Part shown: one piece after another, positions 5,178 through 5,749 of the stretch
Numbering within the stretch: the first letter of the stretch is position 1
Layout: each line of letters starts with the position of its first letter
Source of the DNA: an uncultured Lachnospiraceae bacterium
Lineage (GTDB): Bacteria; Bacillota; Clostridia; Lachnospirales; Lachnospiraceae
Length of the DNA stretch: 5,749 nucleotides
NCBI GenBank assembly: GCA_902803245.1
Contig: CADCPJ010000242.1
Location: 1 to 5,749 of the forward strand
Direction: 5' to 3'
Position numbers and translations under genes: made by a program
The notes under the pieces: generated by a model
The model's input: the letters and a program-made list of their open reading frames with translations, nothing else
Database searches by the model: none
Told to the model about the DNA's origin: nothing

Positions 5178-5749
5178 TCAGCACTTCCGGCAGGCTGCAA
5201 GCTCCCCGTCCTTCATGTCCACGAGGATCGTGTCGCCCTCGTGTACCATGCCTCCGAGGATGATCTTCGCCGAGAGCGTCTCCACGCTCTGCTGCAGGAA
5301 CCTCTTCAGCGGCCGCGCGCCGTACACCGGGTCGTAGCCCGAATCGATGACGTAGTCCTTCGCCGCGTCCGTGAGCTCGATGCAAAGCTGTGACGGGGCA
5401 AGCCTTCTGTTCAGGTCTTCGATCAGGAGTCCGACGATGCCGCGGATGTTCTCCTTGGTCAGCGGCTTGAAGCAGATGGTCTCGTCCAGGCGGTTCAGGA
5501 ACTCCGGCCGGAAATGGCTCTTCAGCTCCGCCTCCACCAAAGACCTTGCGTCCCCGGAGATCTCCCCTTCCGGCGTGATGCCCTCGAGGAGGTACTGGGA
5601 GCCGATGTTCGAGGTCAGGATGATGATGGTGTTCTTGAAGTCCACCGTTCTGCCCTGGCTGACCGTGATGTGCCCGTCATCGAGCACCTGGAGCAGCACG
5701 TTGAAGACGTCCGGATGGGCCTTCTCCACCTCGTCGAAGAGCACGACCG
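5178..5749 (-). CDS. clpB: ATP-dependent chaperone ClpB, C-terminal part (5' end beyond the window)
   Basis: ClpB is a hexameric AAA+ disaggregase that threads aggregated proteins through its pore together with DnaK. Only about the last 189 residues are present; the reading frame continues past base 5749. The visible part starts at the Walker B motif of the second ATPase domain (VVLFDEVEKAHPDVFN). It continues with the QGRTVDFKNTIIILTSN segment ending in the sensor-1 asparagine, FRPEFLNRLDE with the arginine finger, and the D2-small domain with the sensor-2 motif GYDPVYGARPLKRF. TSNIGSQYLLEG and the absence of a ClpC-like tail favour ClpB over ClpC. The GTG at 5744-5742 is an internal valine codon, not a start. 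The protein ends AACRKC, with two cysteines near the terminus. The gene converges on prs and shares its terminator. No promoter or heat-shock element can be seen because the 5' end is missing. Confidence 0.95.
   Translation of the reverse strand, partial: VVLFDEVEKAHPDVFNVLLQVLDDGHITVSQGRTVDFKNTIIILTSNIGSQYLLEGITPEGEISGDARSLVEAELKSHFRPEFLNRLDETICFKPLTKENIRGIVGLLIEDLNRRLAPSQLCIELTDAAKDYVIDSGYDPVYGARPLKRFLQQSVETLSAKIILGGMVHEGDTILVDMKDGELAACRKC

Noticed and set aside
5178..5744. A short complete protein starting at the GTG at 5744-5742
   Set aside because: That codon is an internal valine in the ClpB Walker B motif; the frame stays open to the window edge, so the gene is simply cut off.

Overview
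The window is a GC-rich chromosomal segment that looks like a member of the Clostridia, most likely a high-GC relative of Lachnospiraceae. The reasons are the MurC N-terminus (MYQVDF...GIGGISMSG), a DnaD-domain protein paired with a DnaI-like helicase loader, and a long, divergent form of PRPP synthase that I associate with that family. The taxon comes from recognising protein families by eye, not from a search. No mobile element, CRISPR array, tRNA or rRNA is visible.

Layout, left to right. Positions 1-256 are a leader or intergenic stretch with small inverted repeats and one TATAAT hexamer; whatever gene lies upstream is cut off. Positions 257-1636 (+) are murC, the L-alanine-adding ligase of peptidoglycan synthesis. 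Positions 1637-1877 are a 241-base gap and the most interesting part of the window. It holds a cluster of six DnaA-box-like 9-mers around an 11-bp inverted repeat, then an extended -10 promoter, then a leader of about 130 nt with clear RNA-folding potential. Positions 1878-2915 (+) encode a replication-initiation protein with a winged-helix-like N-terminus and two tandem DnaD domains, the architecture of Bacillus subtilis DnaB. Positions 2928-3920 (+) encode a DnaC/DnaI-type AAA+ helicase loader with a Cys cluster. Positions 3917-5113 (+) are a 398-residue ribose-phosphate pyrophosphokinase that overlaps the loader gene by ATGA. A perfect 20-bp inverted repeat at 5117-5157 separates this operon from the convergent 3' end of clpB (5178-5749, minus strand, 5' end outside the window).

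The dnaD-like, loader and prs genes form a tight operon (gaps of +12 and -4 bases). The first two should load the replicative helicase after DnaA opens DNA, and Prs makes the PRPP needed for nucleotide synthesis. A DnaA-box cluster directly upstream of the helicase-loading genes suggests that DnaA controls its own downstream partners, or that the site titrates DnaA. That regulatory reading is an inference from sequence; the boxes and repeats themselves are directly visible.
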